Shown here: one piece after another, positions 46,385 to 56,644 of the stretch
Numbering within the stretch: position 1 is the stretch's first letter
Layout of the letters: every line of letters starts with the position of its first letter
Assembly: GCA_941918925.1 (NCBI GenBank)
Contig: OW799237.1
Span: forward strand, 17,031,201-17,095,200
DNA length: 64,000 bases
Reading direction: 5' to 3'
DNA from: Phyto melanocephala
Lineage: Eukaryota > Arthropoda > Insecta > Diptera > Rhinophoridae
Program-made: the position numbers and the translations under genes
The notes under the pieces: generated by a model
The model's input: only the letters and a program-made list of their open reading frames with translations
The model's database searches: none
What the model was told of the DNA's origin: nothing

Positions 46385-46714
46385 GTGATCTGAAGCTCAA
46401 AGAACGAATAAACTAGAAACAATTGTCTTTAAGCAATAATAGGCAATATAGAAATGTAAGCAATTATTGTATTCAACCCTAAATTTTTTACACTAAAGAC
46501 ATTGTTTTGGTTAAAATTTCGATTCGAGTTCGTCACTACTTAAAGAGATATTAAGCTCGAGAAAAGAAGAAACTGGAAACAATTTTCTTTAAGCAGAGAA
46601 TTTTTAATAATAGTCAATATAGAACTTCAAATGTATTAATTTTATTGAACTTTAAATTTTATGCTAAGGACGTCTTATAGTTAAAATTTCGATTCGAATT
46701 AGTCACTACTTAAT
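46385..46714 (+). repeat. Two-copy tandem repeat, period about 170 bp
   Basis: TTAAAATTTCGATTCGAGTT with CGTCACTACTTAA at about 46512-46543 is repeated at about 46681-46713 (GATTCGAATTAGTCACTAC). The earlier parts, AAACAATTGTCTTTAAGCA and AAACAATTTTCTTTAAGCA, are repeated at the same distance. Confidence 0.6.
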
Positions 46715-46989
46715 GTTAGTTTATAGAGTGTTATCTATAACTGGAAATTTGTGATATATTTTATCAATGTTTTAAATTTAAAAAAAAATCTATATGTAAA
46801 AAACTAAAAAAAAAAATTATAAAGAACAAATTCATTCAAAATTTTCTGTATTTCGATTAATTTATTTTAATGGAAATCGATATTTGTATTTATAAGAAAT
46901 TTTAACGGAAACTGTCTCTAAACATGATATATATATTTTCTAATGTTGATACGTATCAAGGATGTAGAATATAAAATACCATTTTTGAT

Positions 46990-47260
46990 TAAATTTTTGT
47001 CAATCTGTCCTTCTGAACTCTATTGGGTTAAAAAACAATTGAACGGATTTTAAAAAACTTGGTAATGAAGAATCTTTTAATAATAATAAGCTGATGAGAA
47101 GTAAATACATAGACGGTCACGAAAAAAGGGAATAGAAAAGATTTGCAGAAACAACTGTACAATATAAATTTTTAAATTTTTGTCCATCTGTCTGTCTGAA
47201 CTCTATTGGCTCAAAAACTACTGAAAATAGACTTTGAAAAATTTGGTTTTGAAGAACCTT
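46990..47260 (+). repeat. Two-copy repeat with a CTGTCC...GAACTCTATTGG block
   Basis: AAATTTTTGTCAATCTGTCC with TTCTGAACTCTATTGGGTT (about 46993) recurs as AAATTTTTGTCCATCTGTCT with GTCTGAACTCTATTGGCTC (about 47174), about 180 bp apart, each followed by a diverged TTGGT...GAAGAA word. It looks like part of an unidentified dispersed repeat. Confidence 0.45.
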
Positions 47261-47439
47261 TATAACTGAGAGAAACAAAAACTTATTTTTAACAAAATAT
47301 AGAAAAATGTCGAAGTTACATTCAAGGCGAATTCATACAGGTGAAATTATCAGCCCAGGTGATGGGGAGACTATGTCAAAATTGGTTGAATTTGCCTTAT
47401 TAATGCAGGGAAGCGAAATGTGATTTTAAATTCTGTATT

Positions 47440-47680
47440 AAACAATTAACTTACGTGTACTTTTTTGATAATAAATGTGCTAAATTTATGTATATTTGTT
47501 GCTTTTGCGTCATTAATAATGTGTTTATATCCTTTTTTTAATCAAATTTTTTTGTATTTAATATGTAAAAACATCTTTTCCATCCCTGATATACGAATTG
47601 GCCTTGACATAAAACATCTCATAAAAAGTTGCTTTGTTGTATCAATTCGCCGTTGCATATACCTTATGGATATGCCTTGG
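47440..47680 (+). repeat. Dispersed low-copy repeat, copy 2
   Basis: It shares ordered words with 32120-32290 (TTTTTTGATAATAAATGTGC, TAAATTTATG, CCCTGATATACGAATTGG, GTTGCTTTGTTG). The 80-codon frame here has no convincing coding character. Confidence 0.35.
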
Positions 47681-47989
47681 TTACATTATTACATCTATTT
47701 TGAATAATAATTAATATATTTAGATTTACACTAACATCTATACAATGTTAACTTACTCTACCTGAATTACAATTTTGTCAAGTGAGGGGATTAGAAAAAC
47801 CTTATACATACTATTCCAGCTAAAATTTGTTCTTGGTCCAATTGTTATATTTAAACTTACGTTAGATTTTAAAGATATGAAAAATATTGTCTCTCGTAAA
47901 TTATAAATTTTTATTTGCTATTTCGGTCAAAATGGACAGCAAAGACAAAGAAGTACTTGAAAAAAATTAAAACTTATCAGTATAATCTA

Positions 47990-48275
47990 ATATGGACTTT
48001 CAAAGAAATAGTAAAAGATCTAAGTGCTCATTGTCACACTGTTTCAGAAGCTATCAAATAGCTTAAGGATGACATGAACATTGATACAAAACCTGTACTA
48101 GGGAGAAAGAAAGGTCTAGCAGATATTCAGAAGACAAAAGAATTAGAATCACGCTTTCAGAGAGCAAATAACACTTCTATAATCAGAAAAATAGCTTTTA
48201 AAATTAAAGACTCTGATTCTTTTGCATGCAGAGGTAATGCTAAAACTGGGTTGAAGTCTTGTAAAGTTCAGTAAT
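47990..48275 (+). pseudogene. Tc1/mariner transposase fragment, N-terminal DNA-binding region
   Basis: A broken frame reads FKEIVKDLSVHCHTVSEAI and, after a stop, GRKKGLADIQKTKELESRF. It ends RGNAKTGLKSCKVQ and a stop. This matches the paired helix-turn-helix region of Tc1/mariner transposases, whose linker typically reads KAGLKSYKVQ. The catalytic domain is absent. It is a subfamily distinct from the other copies in the window. Confidence 0.5.
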
Positions 48276-48383
48276 TTTCAGATTGTAATAAAGTAAAGAA
48301 TGAGCGAATAAGTTGAGGTAAATTTTTATAAACAAATTTATAAAATGTGTACTGGTAGACTTTTCACCAATTTTTTTTTATAA

Positions 48384-48442
48384 TAGACGAAGTAATGATT
48401 ATATATGATTTTTCCAAGCTTGCGATCAACTTTTTTAGTTTT
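48384..48442 (+). repeat. Left boundary repeat of the 48.4-56.6 kb block
   Basis: TAGACGAAGTAATG (48384-48397) is repeated directly at 56628-56641. The 46 bp starting GATTATATATGATTTTTCC at 48397 are inverted at 56550-56597 with few mismatches. Together they bracket the double DINE block. Confidence 0.55.
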
Positions 48443-49062
48443 TATACCCGCCACCAAAAAAATGGTGGGGGTATATTCATTTTGTCATTCCGTTTGTAAC
48501 ACATCGAAATATCCATTTTAGACCCCATAAAGTATATATATTCTGAATCAGGGTTTGATTTGATGACGATCTAGCTATGTCCGTCCGTCTGTCCGTCTGT
48601 CCGTCTGTTGAAAGCACGATAGAGGTCGCACCGAAAAAGCTAGGGGGCTCAAATTTTGCCAGAATCTTTCTTATAGATAAGGTTTGTTTGGTATTGAAAA
48701 TGGGCTAAATCGGAATATTAGGAAGAGAGTTATAGCTCGAAAAGCAAGAATAGGTCGAAAAAACCGTGTCCTTCAAACATCGAATAAAATGGAATTGTGT
48801 CCAAACGCATTAACGTAGACTCATGAAACTTCGATTATATATTTCTCGAGTAAAAACAATATTTTTCCCCAAAAATTATCTAAATCTATGCATTAGGAGA
48901 GGAGTTATCGATCAAAATGTACGAAAATTTATACCGCACAGTGTATTTTTCGGTATATTTAAAAACAAAAACGTCATAAAAGCAACAAAATTGGATATAC
49001 GACTCTAAAATTTTGCACACTTTGCTTTTTGGTGAGCCGCTTTTTTGTAACGGAAAATCAAT

Positions 49063-50100
49063 GTGCCACGCCCACTTTTACGCCCACCTCCCATATAACG
49101 TTTTACTCAAAATTCATATAATTTCTCTATTAATAAAGATTTTGGAATTATAAAGAGCTATATTGAAACTCCTAAGTTGTACTCATTCGCAAAAATAACT
49201 TTGACACGCCTACTATAACGCCCACTTTTCACGTTTTCTACCGTTAATGAAATTTAAAAGCTTATAAAACCGCCAAAATTAGAGGTATGATGATAAAATT
49301 TGCTACGTATATCCCCCTGGGCATTGTCATTATTGTGCCAGAAAATTAAGGTGCCACGCCCACTTTTACGCCCACCTCCCATATAACGTTTTACTCAAAA
49401 TTCATATAATTTCTCTATTAATAAAGATTTTGGAATAACAAAGGGCTATATTGAAACTCCTAAGTTGTACTCATTCGCAAAAATAACTTTGACACGCCTA
49501 CTATAACGCCCACTTTTCACGTTATTTACCGTTAATGAAATTTAAAAGCTCATAAAACCACCAAAATTAGAGGTATGATGATAAAATTTGCAACGTATAT
49601 CCCCCTAGGCAATGTCATTACTGTGGTAGAAAATTAAGTTGCCACGCCCACTTTTACGCCCACCTCTCATATAACGTTTTACCTAAAATTCATATAATTT
49701 CTCTACTACTAATGACTTTGGAATAATAAAGGGTTATATTGAAACACCTAAGTTGTACTCATTCGCAAAAATAACTTTGACACGCCTACTATAACGCCCA
49801 CTTTTCACGTAATCTACCGTTAATGAAATTTAAAAGCTCATAAAACCGCCAAAATTAGAGGTATGATGATCAAATGTGCTACGTTTTTCCTTCTAACCAA
49901 TGTTATTGTTGTGCCAAAAAGTTTAGGTGACACGCCCACTTTAACGCCTACCTCCCATATAACGGTTTATCTTAAATTCATGTAATTTCTCTATTTACAA
50001 AGTTTTTGGGAAAATAAAGGACTATATTGAAATATTTAACTTTAACTTGTTAGCAGAAACTTTATTGACACGCCTACTTTACGCCCACTTTCATTGAAAA
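49063..50100 (+). repeat. 288-bp tandem repeat array inside DINE-B
   Basis: The word GTGCCACGCCCACTTTTACG starts at 49063 and 49351. Its variants start at 49639 and 49927, an exact 288-bp period three times over. Each unit holds CCCATATAACG, ATAATTTCTCTA, TTTGACACGCCTACTATAAC (ATTGACACG in the last unit) and, in the first three, AAAATTAGAGGTATGATGAT. The last unit is partial and most diverged. Central tandem repeats are known in some Drosophila DINE-1 lineages. Confidence 0.85.
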
Positions 50101-50142
50101 ACTACATTTATAAAAGCATTTCAGTAGCATATCGAAGTTATA

Positions 50143-50748
50143 AAGGGTGGTTAATTTTTAAGGACCGATGTTGACAAATTATTTAGGATATTATTAGTAT
50201 TTCTTTTTGCAATTATAATATTTGTATGGTTCAATTATGTATTTAACAAAATATCGGCCAATTGGCCCCCCCCCCATCTTTGGCGCCACTCCTCTATCTG
50301 ATGCTCCAAATTTTCAATGACAATGTTGATGCTCAATTGTTGGGCATGATGATTAGGCGAGGTTGATTGCTTTTTTGCCACACTATCGCAAAAACCAGCA
50401 GTGGTTCCCATTCAACGAACTAAGAAGGCATCCACAGATTTTCTAACATTTTATACAGACCTGTTTTGCAGAAATTTAAATATTTTTTACCAATCTCCCG
50501 ATTGTGGACGAATTTAAACGATTATGTTGATCAAAACAATTACGAAGTGCACAAAATGCATTTTGATTTGAACGCCCATTTTTATAAAAAACCTGAATAA
50601 CTTTAAAGCGTTGCTCATTTGCGTATCTTTCCGCGGATCAAATTGAATAAGTTTGAGATTGAGAAATGTCAAATGAAATGCAGAAAACAAATTTAAAGAT
50701 TAGGTGTAGTTCACTTTCAACATGGGCCCTTAAAATTTAACCACCCTC
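50143..50748 (-). mobile_element. Tc1/mariner-derived element inserted in DINE-B (606 bp)
   Basis: It is flanked by TA on both sides. The terminal repeats are AAGGGTGGTTAATTTTTAAG on the left and, reversed, GAGGGTGGTTAAATTTTAAG on the right, extending to about 30 bp. On the minus strand broken frames read RYANEQRFKVIQVFYKNGRS and LRNCFDQHNRLN, the N-terminal helix-turn-helix region of a mariner-type transposase, then decayed sequence. Removing it restores GAAGTTATACAAAGAAAGT, as in the empty site of the DINE-B at about 59234-59252. A run of ten C lies at about 50267-50276. Confidence 0.8.
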
Positions 50749-52066
50749 TACAAAGAAAGTAATACATATTTTATTATAAAGAGATTATTCCATAGCAATT
50801 AACAAAATAATAAATATTGTGCTTTAAATGTACACAAAATTGGTGGTGGGTATAAAAGATTCGGCACAGCCGAATATAGTGCTCTTACTTGTTTTTATAA
50901 AAAATTATTTATTTAAAAACAAGTAAGAGTGCTATATTCGGCCATGCCGAATCTTATATACCCTTCACAACGTGTAGTGCCATATGAAATAAGTACATAC
51001 ATTTAAAAAACATACATATATAAAAACATCCCATTGTAAAATTGTAAATTTACGTATGTATGTTAAAAAAATAAAAAAAAATAAAAAAAAAATTAAGACC
51101 CTTTTAAATATTTTTTTTATTTAGAAATTACTTCTGTTATATATCTAATGTTTATAAATGTGAGATAAATTTGCTTCTAATGAGAAAAACAAAAAACCAG
51201 AGGCAGTGCCACAAACATGTCTGCAAGTTATTTAGGAGCTTATAAATAAAAATTATCACAATTTGTTTTTCGCCTGTCAATAATATCTGAAAGTAGAATT
51301 GACTAATAACTACCTTAACTAAGATTTATTTTATTAAATTAAATAAAAGTATAGGTTTCCGCAAGAGTTACCAGAGGAAGATTGAAAAATATTGGAAAAC
51401 TATTGTGAGCAGAGTTACCAGAGGAAGATTGAAAAAAGCTGTTATTTTCCTTAAGAGTTGTTACATTCAGCATAAGGTATTGCATTTAAAATTATTTCTT
51501 AATGGAAAGAAATAAATGTAATTTATATGGACATTTGTATGAATGTATCTAGGTATTTATGTGAAAAAAATTAATTTTTACACAACAACGAAGTTGAAGT
51601 TCATTGATGTAACCGCTATTCTCCCAACGGCATGTAATTTCTTGCACTTGTTTGCAAGTTTAATTAAAAAAATTAAGAAGAAGTAAAGGTGTAGTCATGC
51701 AATAACAATAGTTTGTATCACCATTCATCTCATATAAAATACGTACATACTTAAAAAACATACATATATAAAAATAACATCCAATTGTAAAAAAATAAAT
51801 TTACGTACATATATAGTTTAATTAAAATAATTAAAAAAAGGAAAAAGTAAAGAGTAATAGAGCATACATTATTGAAATTTAAAATATATAATATGTATTA
51901 ACGTATACTACGTACTCAATGGGAAAAATACATAAAAATAGATATGTATTTAGTTTAGTTTTTTTTTTCATAGTGCATCGTATTTTGCTAGTCATGATAT
52001 TTCATATTCTACTCATATTGACCATGAAACATTGAAATGTAAAACAAAAAAATTAAGCAAACACTT

Positions 52067-52132
52067 AATGGTATCGAACTGCGTACCACCAGCTTCATAG
52101 TTCAGTGGTGTACCCACTGCACTACCATCCTA
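52067..52132 (-). repeat. tRNA-like sequence, array copy 1
   Basis: On the minus strand TAGTGCAGTGGG fits pol III box A and CAGTTCGATACC fits box B, at tRNA spacing. The arms are imperfect, so it is a tRNA-derived remnant (SINE head) rather than a working tRNA. Confidence 0.5.
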
Positions 52133-53764
52133 TAAATATTTATATAACTTAAATATACAAAAGTACTTGCAACCTATATGAGGTTCATACAAAATAAAAA
52201 TCATATACATACATACATACATTTAAGTATTAGCAATATGTTTGAATGAATATTCGTATGTAGGTTTTTTACACACACACACATGCTACGTTGAATCAAG
52301 GTTATAGCTGTTGTTACTTTGTTATCTCTAGCAGCGAAAGCCGCGGTGACATTTTGTTTTCTTTAAATATTGTGAGCAGAGTTACCAGAGGAAGATTGAA
52401 AAATATTGTGAGCAGAGTTACCAGAGGAAGATTGAAAAAATCTATTATTTTCCTTAAGAGTTGTTACATTTAGCATAAGGTATTACATTTAAAATTATTT
52501 TTTAATGCAAATAAATAAATGTAATTTATATGGACATTTGTATGAATGTATCTAGGTATTTATGTGAAAAAAATTAATTTTTACACAACAACGAAGTTGA
52601 AGTTCATTGATGTAACCGCTATTCTCCCAACGGCATGTAGGTAATTTCTTGCATTTGTTTGCAAGTTTAATTAAAAAAATTAAGGAGAAGTAAAGGTGTA
52701 GTAAGGTATTGCATTTAAAATTATTTCTTAATGGAAATAAATAAATGTAATTTATATGGACATTTGTATGAATGTATCTAGGTATTTATGTGAAAAAAAT
52801 TAATTTTTACACAACAACGAATTTGAAGTTTATTGATGTAACCGCTAATCTCCCAACGGCATGTAATTTCTTGCACTTGTTTGCAAGTTTAATTAAAAAA
52901 ATTAAGAAGAAGTAAAGGTGTAGTCATGCAATAACAATAGTTCGTATCACCATTCATCTCATATAAAATACGTACATACTTAAAAAACATACATATATGA
53001 AAATAACATCCCATTGTAAAAAAATAAATTTACGTACATATATAGTTTAATTAAAATAATTAAAAAAAGGAAAAAGTAAAGAGTAATAGAGCATACATTA
53101 TTGAAATTTAAAATATATAATATGTATTAACGTATACTACGTACTCAATGGGAAAAATACATAAAAATAGATATGTATTTAGTTTAGTTTTTTTTTTTCA
53201 TAGTGCATCGTATTTTGCTACTAATCTCCCAATGGCAAATTCATTCATCTCATATAAAATACGTACATACTTAAAAAACATACATATATAAAAATAACAT
53301 CCCATTGTAAAAAAATAAATTTACGTACATATATAGTTTAATTAAAATAATTAAAAAAAGGAAAAAGTAAAGAGTAATAGAGCATACATTATTGAAATTT
53401 AAAATATATAATATGTATTAACGTATACTACGTACTCAATGGGAAAAATACATAAAAATAGATATGTATTTAGTTTAGTTTTTTTTTTCATAGTGCATCG
53501 TATTTTGCTAGTCATGATATTTCATATTCTACTCATATTGAGCATGAAACATTAAAATGTAAAAAAAAAAAATAAGCAAACACTTAATGGTATCGAACTG
53601 CGTACCACCAGCATCATTGGGAAAAATACATAAAAATAGATATGTATTTAGTTTAGTTTTTTTTTTTCATAGTGCATCGTATTTTGCTAGTCATGATATT
53701 TCATATTCTACTCATATTGACCATGAAACATTGAAATGTAAAAAAAAAAATTAAGCAAACACTT

Positions 53765-53830
53765 AATGGTATCGAACTGCGTACCACCAGCTTCATAGTT
53801 CAGTGGTGTACCCACTGCACTACCATCCTA
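53765..53830 (-). repeat. tRNA-like sequence, array copy 2
   Basis: Same sequence as the copy at 52067-52132, carried along by the array duplication. Confidence 0.5.
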
Positions 53831-55282
53831 TAAATATTTATATAACTTAAATATACAAAAGTACTTGCAACCTATATGAGGTTCATACAAAATAAAAATC
53901 ATATACATACATACATACATTTAAGTATTAGCAATATGTTTGAATGAATATTCGTATGTAGGTTTTTTACACGCACACACATGCTACGTTGAATCAAGGT
54001 TATAGCTGTTGTTACTTTGTTATCTCTAGCAGCGAAAGCCGCGGTGACATTTTGTTTTCTTTAAATATTGTGAGCAGAGTTACCAGAGGAAGATTGAAAA
54101 ATATTGTGAGCAGAGTTACCAGAGGAAGATTGAAAAAATCTATTATTTTCCTTAAGAGTTGTTACATTTAGCATAAGGTATTACATTTAAAATTATTTTT
54201 TAATGCAAATAAATAAATGTAATTTATATGGACATTTGTATGAATGTATCTAGGTATTTATGTGAAAAAAATTAATTTTTACACAACAACGAAGTTGAAG
54301 TTCATTGATGTAACCGCTATTCTCCCAACGGCATGTAGGTAATTTCTTGCATTTGTTTGCAAGTTTAATTAAAAAAATTAAGAAGAAGTAAAGGTGTAGT
54401 AAGGTATTGCATTTAAAATTATTTCTTAATGGAAATAAATAAATGTAATTTATATGGACATTTGTATGAATGTATCTAGGTATTTATGTGAAAAAAATTA
54501 ATTTTTACACAACAACGAATTTGAAGTTTATTGATGTAACCGCTAATCTCCCAACGGCATGTAATTTCTTGCACTTGTTTGCAAGTTTAATTAAAAAAAT
54601 TAAGAAGAAGTAAAGGTGTAGTCATGCAATAACAATAGTTTGTATCACCATTCATCTCATATAAAATACGTACATACTTAAAAAACATACATATATGAAA
54701 ATAACATCCCATTGTAAAAAAATAAATTTACGTACATATATAGTTTAATTAAAATAATTAAAAAAAGGAAAAAGTAAAGAGTAATAGAGCATACATTATT
54801 GAAATTTAAAATATATAATATGTATTAACGTATACTACGTACTCAATGGGAAAAATACATAAAAATAGATATGTATTTAGTTTAGTTTTTTTTTTCATAG
54901 TGCATTGTATTTTGCTACTAATCTCCCAATGGCAAATTCATTCATCTCATATAAAATACGTACATACTTAAAAAACATACATATATAAAAATAACATCCC
55001 ATTGTAAAAAAATAAATTTACGTACATATATAGTTTAATTAAAATAATTAAAAAAAGGAAAAAGTAAAGAGTAATAGAGCATACATTATTGAAATTTAAA
55101 ATATATAATATGTATTAACGTATACTACGTACTCAATGGGAAAAATACATAAAAATAGATATGTATTTAGTTTAGGTTTTTTTTCATAGTGCATCGTATT
55201 TTGCTAGTCATGATATTTCATATTCTACTCATATTGACCATGAAACATTGAAATGTAAAAAAAAAAAATTAAGCAAACACTT

Positions 55283-55348
55283 AATGATATCGAACTGCGT
55301 ACCACCAGCTTCATAGTTCAGTCGTGTACCCACTGCACTACCATCCTA
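55283..55348 (-). repeat. tRNA-like sequence, array copy 3
   Basis: Same sequence as the other two copies with a few changes (GTATCG is now ATATCG in the box B region, written on the plus strand). Confidence 0.5.
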
Positions 55349-55780
55349 TAAATATTTATATAACTTAAATATACAAAAGTACTTGCAACCTATATGAGGT
55401 TCATACAAAATAAAAATCATATACATACATACATACATTTAAGTATTAGCAATATGTTTGAATGAATATTCGTATGTAGGTTTTTTACACACACACACAT
55501 GCTACGTTGAATCAAGGTTATAGCTGTTGTTACTTTGTTATCTCTAGCAGCGAAAGCCGCGGTGACATTTTGTTTTCTTTAAATAAATGCGTACATACAT
55601 ACATACATACATACCTACTATATGTTTCATTATTATTCTTTTTCTTTATAATAAAGTATTTTATCCGCTCAAAAACGTACCATTGTAAAATTATAAATTG
55701 AGTTTTTGAATGTAAGTACGTATAAAAAATAAAATAACACAAAAAAAATGAAAAAAAAAAAAAAAAAAAAATTTTTTTGT

Positions 55781-56511
55781 CTCAACTGGGATTCGAACAT
55801 AAGCTCATCTAGTGTCTATTGTTAAAAAAAAACCGAGGTGGTCGTGGTTTTTTGCTCATATCTCAGTTATTTATGTACCGATTTTTCTGAATTTCAATAG
55901 CGATCTACTCCCGAATATTTCCAACATTTTAATACCTCATGCGGGTCCGGGCGATGTCGGGGGGCTTCAAAAAGTTGATTTCAACATACACACGGACAGA
56001 CGGACAGACGGACAGGGCTTAATCGACTTCCCTATTCATAAGCTTTCAGGAAATATATACTTTATGGGGTCGGAAATGAAAATTGTAGAAATTTCACACG
56101 GAATGACAAACCTATATATACCCTTTTACACTGTTTTTTTTTTGTCTCAACTGGGATTCGAACATAAGCTCATCTAGTGTCTATTGTTAAAAAAAAACCG
56201 AGGTGGTCGTGGTTTTTTGCTCATATCTCAGTTATTTATGTACCGATTTTTCTGAATTTCAATAGCGATCTACTCCCGAATATTTCCAACATTTTAATAC
56301 CTCATGCGGGTCCGGGCGATGTCGGGGGGCTTCAAAAAGTTGATTTCAACATACACACGGACAGACGGACAGACGGACAGGGCTTAATCGACTTCCCTAT
56401 TCATAAGCTTTCAGGAAATATATACTTTATGGGGTCGGAAATGAAAATTGTAGAAATTTCACACGGAATGACAAACCTATATATACCCTTTTACACTGTG
56501 TGAAGGGTATA
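55781..56511 (-). repeat. 365-bp tandem duplication of the DINE-A head
   Basis: CTCAACTGGGATTCGAACAT at 55781 recurs at 56146, exactly 365 bp on, and the sequence between appears identical over about 340 bp. The first copy stops at TACACTG, and the second continues through the head stem-loop TGTGTGAAGGGTATA. A plus-strand frame of more than 100 codons is open in both copies, antisense to the DINE. Confidence 0.8.
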
Positions 56512-56549
56512 AAAAAATAATAAAATAAATAATTTTTTAATTTTTTATA

Positions 56550-56641
56550 AAAAAACTAAAAAAGTTGATCTCAAGCTTGAAAAAATCATATATAATCAAT
56601 AAAAAAGATCAAGAAATTTAGACGATATAGACGAAGTAATG
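56550..56641 (-). repeat. Right boundary repeat of the 48.4-56.6 kb block
   Basis: AAAAACTAAAAAAGTTGATC onward to 56597 is the inverse of 48397-48442. TAGACGAAGTAATG at 56628-56641 directly repeats 48384-48397. About 30 bp separates the two signals on this side. Confidence 0.55.
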
Positions 56642-56644
56642 TTT

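Larger units (their letters stand above)
48443..50896 (+). mobile_element. DINE-B with four 288-bp tandem repeats
   Basis: The head is TATACCCGCCACCAAAAAAA followed by TGGTGGGGGTATA. Then come GACCCCATAAAGTATATATA, CGATCTAGCTATGTCCGTCC, a GTCY run and ACATCGAATAAAATGG. The core carries the tandem repeats at 49063-50100. The tail is TTGGTGGTGGGTATAAAAGA, TTCGGCACAGCCGAA (6-bp stem, ACA loop), TATAGTGCTCTTACTTGTTT. This is the block order of Drosophila DINE-1/INE-1, including the GCCACGCCCAC...CGCCCAC words. A mariner-type element is inserted at 50143-50748. It is non-autonomous. Confidence 0.85.
51358..55760. repeat. Nested direct-repeat array, units of about 1.7 and 1.5 kb
   Basis: The word CTACGTTGAATCAAGGTTAT occurs at about 52287, 53985 and 55503, giving spacings of 1698 and 1518 bp. 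Within units, shorter blocks are repeated too: TGAGCAGAGTTACCAGAGGA (36-bp tandem, from about 51404, 52373 and 54069), TAAGGTATTGCATTTAAAAT (five positions, two with TATTAC), and ATACATAAAAATAGATATGT (six positions). The units at 52373-54067 and 54068-55585 differ by few substitutions plus a deletion of about 180 bp, so the last duplication is recent. Such arrays are also prone to assembly error. Confidence 0.8.
50915..56511 (-). mobile_element. DINE-A expanded to 5.6 kb by internal duplications
   Basis: The minus-strand tail lies at 50915-50965 (AAAAACAAGTAAGAGTGCTA on the plus strand, then TTCGGCCATGCCGAA). The head lies at the other end, 55781-56511. A typical DINE-A is about 0.75-0.9 kb. 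Here the interior has been replaced by a 4.6-kb array of direct repeats (51358-55760). Words of the normal DINE-A interior, such as TCATGCAATAACAATAGTTT and CATTCATCTCATATAAAATA, recur within the array. This argues that the array grew inside the element rather than beside it. The head is itself duplicated in tandem (365 bp). No protein gene is present; repeated 60-codon frames are by-products. Confidence 0.65.

Noticed and set aside
48443..50896. CRISPR-like or satellite array
   Set aside because: The repeats are 288-bp head-to-tail units without short spacers, in a eukaryotic Helitron.
52291..55701. Repeated ~60-codon frame beginning MNQGYSCCYFVIS at three places
   Set aside because: It starts at TTG, repeats only because the array is duplicated, and runs into tandem 36-bp units and microsatellites. 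No protein family is suggested.
55812..56503. Two open frames of 121 and 108 codons with identical products
   Set aside because: They are antisense readings of the DINE-A head. They cross the GTCY simple repeat and the terminal stem-loop, start from GTG rather than ATG, and are broken or diverged in other copies.
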